In this document: piece by piece, positions 42,078-43,275 of the stretch
Numbering within the stretch: the stretch's first letter is position 1
Layout: every line of letters starts with the position of its first letter
Origin: an uncultured Bacilli bacterium
GTDB lineage: Bacteria > Bacillota_I > Bacilli_A > RF39 > UBA660
DNA length: 43,275 nt
Reading direction: 5' to 3'
Assembly (NCBI GenBank): GCA_944363705.1
Contig: CALVUY010000003.1
Coordinates: forward strand, 1-43,275
Made by a program: the position numbers and the translations under genes
The notes under the pieces: generated by a model
Seen by the model: the letters and a program-made list of their open reading frames with translations, nothing else
What the model was told of the DNA's origin: nothing
Databases searched by the model: none

Positions 42078-42773
42078 ATGAGAAAAGATATAACTCTAGA
42101 AACTAAGGAAAGATTAATACCTATTTATGAACAAGTAGAAAAAGATTTTAGTAAATTTCCTGATATTAAGACTACTGAAGATTTCTTTGCTTGGAGAGAT
42201 AATATAAAAAAGGAAATAGAAGATGAATTTGTGAAAGCTCAAAAGCCATGCGATGATGCTACAAAAAAGATATTGCGTAATAAAAAAGTAGAAGAAGCTA
42301 TTCAAGGAAATGAGTCATTAGAAATGCTTTATGCTTGGACTAAATGTGATAGAATGGTTACTGGTACTAAAGCTTTAATTCGTACTGTTAATGACAGATA
42401 TGGAATTGAAGATAATGATCATGTAATTAAGGCTAGTGATGTTTTGCATAATCATCTTATAGAAAATGGTAAAGGTAATGTCAGTGATTTATTTGATCTT
42501 TTTCAAATACAAGAACTTAATTTATTAGTAAAGTATCAAAACTATGAATTTAAACCTATAACTACGCGTTTTGAATTTGAAAGATTAATATTTAAACAAG
42601 ATGAATATCCTTGGCCTGCTCCTTTTTTTATCGCTGCTTTAAAAGCTTATGGTGTAGAAACTGAAGATTTACTTGCTATAGGAAGAAAGTTCTTATTTTT
42701 AGGTAAAAATTACATAGAAGAGGTTAAAAATAATTATTCTAATACAGAAGAGAAAAAGCATACACATAAATAA
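42078..42773 (+). CDS. uncharacterised protein (231 aa)
   Basis: Not recognised. Soluble, largely helical and charged. It starts MRKDITLETKERLIPIYEQ and ends with a His/Lys-rich tail (EEKKHTHK). Noticeable stretches include WTKCDRMVTGTKALIRTVND, ASDVLHNHLIENGKGNVSDL and QDEYPWPAPFFIAALKAYGV. It is driven by a consensus promoter at 42018-42046 with AAAGGG as ribosome site, so it is probably well expressed. It lies between prsA and the convergent recX, which share no clear theme with it. Confidence 0.7.
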   Translation: MRKDITLETKERLIPIYEQVEKDFSKFPDIKTTEDFFAWRDNIKKEIEDEFVKAQKPCDDATKKILRNKKVEEAIQGNESLEMLYAWTKCDRMVTGTKALIRTVNDRYGIEDNDHVIKASDVLHNHLIENGKGNVSDLFDLFQIQELNLLVKYQNYEFKPITTRFEFERLIFKQDEYPWPAPFFIAALKAYGVETEDLLAIGRKFLFLGKNYIEEVKNNYSNTEEKKHTHK

Positions 42774-42801
42774 AGGAGGTAATGAACTTATCACCTTTAT
42801 T
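42769..42801. terminator. terminator between the unknown gene and recX
   Basis: AATAAAGG / CCTTTATT (42769-42776, 42794-42801) with a partly paired inner part. It overlaps the stop codon of the first gene and the stop of recX. Confidence 0.6.
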
Positions 42802-43275
42802 CTTTTGGTATATTAAAGCCTAAGCTATACATTTTTTGTTTAAGTTTATACTCTAGTTCTTTGCCAGAGTATTTTTTACTTAATTTGTTATAATATTTTT
42901 CATATTCTTTTTTAGCAATGTCATTATTTTCTTCTATATCAGTAGAGTTTAATACTTCTTTTATTATATCTTTAGAAAAGCCATTATTAATTAAATCTAC
43001 TTGTAATTTTTGTTTTAAAACTTTGGCACTTTTATTATGATTAGATTTTATTTTTTTAGAGATTAACTTCTCTATTTTTTCTTTTTCTAAAAAGCTCGTA
43101 TACTCTTCTAAAGCTTCATTATAGTCATTAGGCTCTACTCCTTTTTTCTCTAGCTCTAAAGCTATTTTTTTAGGGCCTTTATTAGTTGTAATAATACTAT
43201 TATGAACATAACTCTTAGCATAGTTTTTATCATTAATATAACCTTGTTTTTCTAAAGTAGTGATAGCAAAGTCTA
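42797..43275 (-). CDS. recX: regulatory protein RecX, 5' end cut by the window
   Basis: About 159 codons visible; the N-terminus is outside the window. The RecX core is clear: TLEKQGYINDKNYAKSYVHN, then KGPKKIALELEKKGV, and the later helical repeats with SAKVLKQKLQVDLINNGFSK, ending LKQKMYSLGFNIPKE. RecX binds RecA filaments and limits recombination and the SOS response. The three-helix repeats are typical, and the length is consistent with the longer (250-270 aa) Firmicutes form. Confidence 0.88.
   Translation of the reverse strand, partial: DFAITTLEKQGYINDKNYAKSYVHNSIITTNKGPKKIALELEKKGVEPNDYNEALEEYTSFLEKEKIEKLISKKIKSNHNKSAKVLKQKLQVDLINNGFSKDIIKEVLNSTDIEENNDIAKKEYEKYYNKLSKKYSGKELEYKLKQKMYSLGFNIPKE

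Overview
The window is about 43 kb of very AT-rich DNA (roughly 27-30% G+C by eye) from a low-GC Gram-positive bacterium. It carries a PolC-type replicative polymerase, a SufCDSUB-type Fe-S operon, strong AGGAGG ribosome binding sites, an LTA-synthase-like enzyme, a sortase and peptidoglycan genes. UGA is used as a stop and UGG for Trp, so this is not the mycoplasma code. The best guess is an uncultured gut Bacilli/Erysipelotrichia or RF39-type lineage. Species cannot be told from the sequence.

Layout. 1-8.4 kb is an accessory-like run of single genes on both strands: GNAT and VOC proteins, a collagen-like GXX protein, a PD-(D/E)XK nuclease, TspO, a glycosyltransferase with TPRs, a metallophosphoesterase and three proteins I do not recognise. 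8.4-18.6 kb (minus strand) holds a cell-wall operon (alpha/beta hydrolase, membrane-fused MurF, Ddl), a pair of tandem paralogs, and PolC with an upstream partner. 18.7-23.1 kb holds a large SipW/TasA-like surface protein. Upstream of it lies a previously unmarked 31-codon ORF containing a run of ten G, then an AAA/DUF4143 ATPase behind a palindromic operator, then a tail-anchored protein. 23.2-31.2 kb holds ferredoxin, RluB, an M3 peptidase and a surface-assembly operon: thioester-domain adhesin, sortase, membrane protein, LTA-synthase-like protein, anchored protein. 31.3-38.7 kb holds pyrimidine phosphorylase, an XRE regulator, Ssb, and a suf operon with an S51 peptidase inserted. 38.8-43.3 kb holds a HIT protein, a CmpB-type membrane protein, two tiny YjcZ-like peptides, the PrsA foldase, an unknown protein and the 3' part of recX.

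The genes point to a wall-bearing cell with a decorated surface: D-Ala-D-Ala synthesis and ligation (Ddl, MurF), glycerolphosphate polymer synthesis (LtaS-like), sortase anchoring of a predicted thioester adhesin, and extracytoplasmic folding (PrsA). The most unusual signals are the poly-G mini-ORF ahead of the surface protein, a Rho-independent terminator embedded in the sortase start, a sortase that appears to lack its catalytic Arg, a MurF with a transmembrane N-terminus, and several operator-like palindromes. Start codons were moved from the longest ORF wherever a Shine-Dalgarno (SD) site lay inside or immediately beside the longest start. No tRNA, rRNA, CRISPR array or intact insertion sequence was seen. 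The only gap over 300 bases without a long gene (40505-40956) holds two tiny genes, a terminator and divergent promoters.
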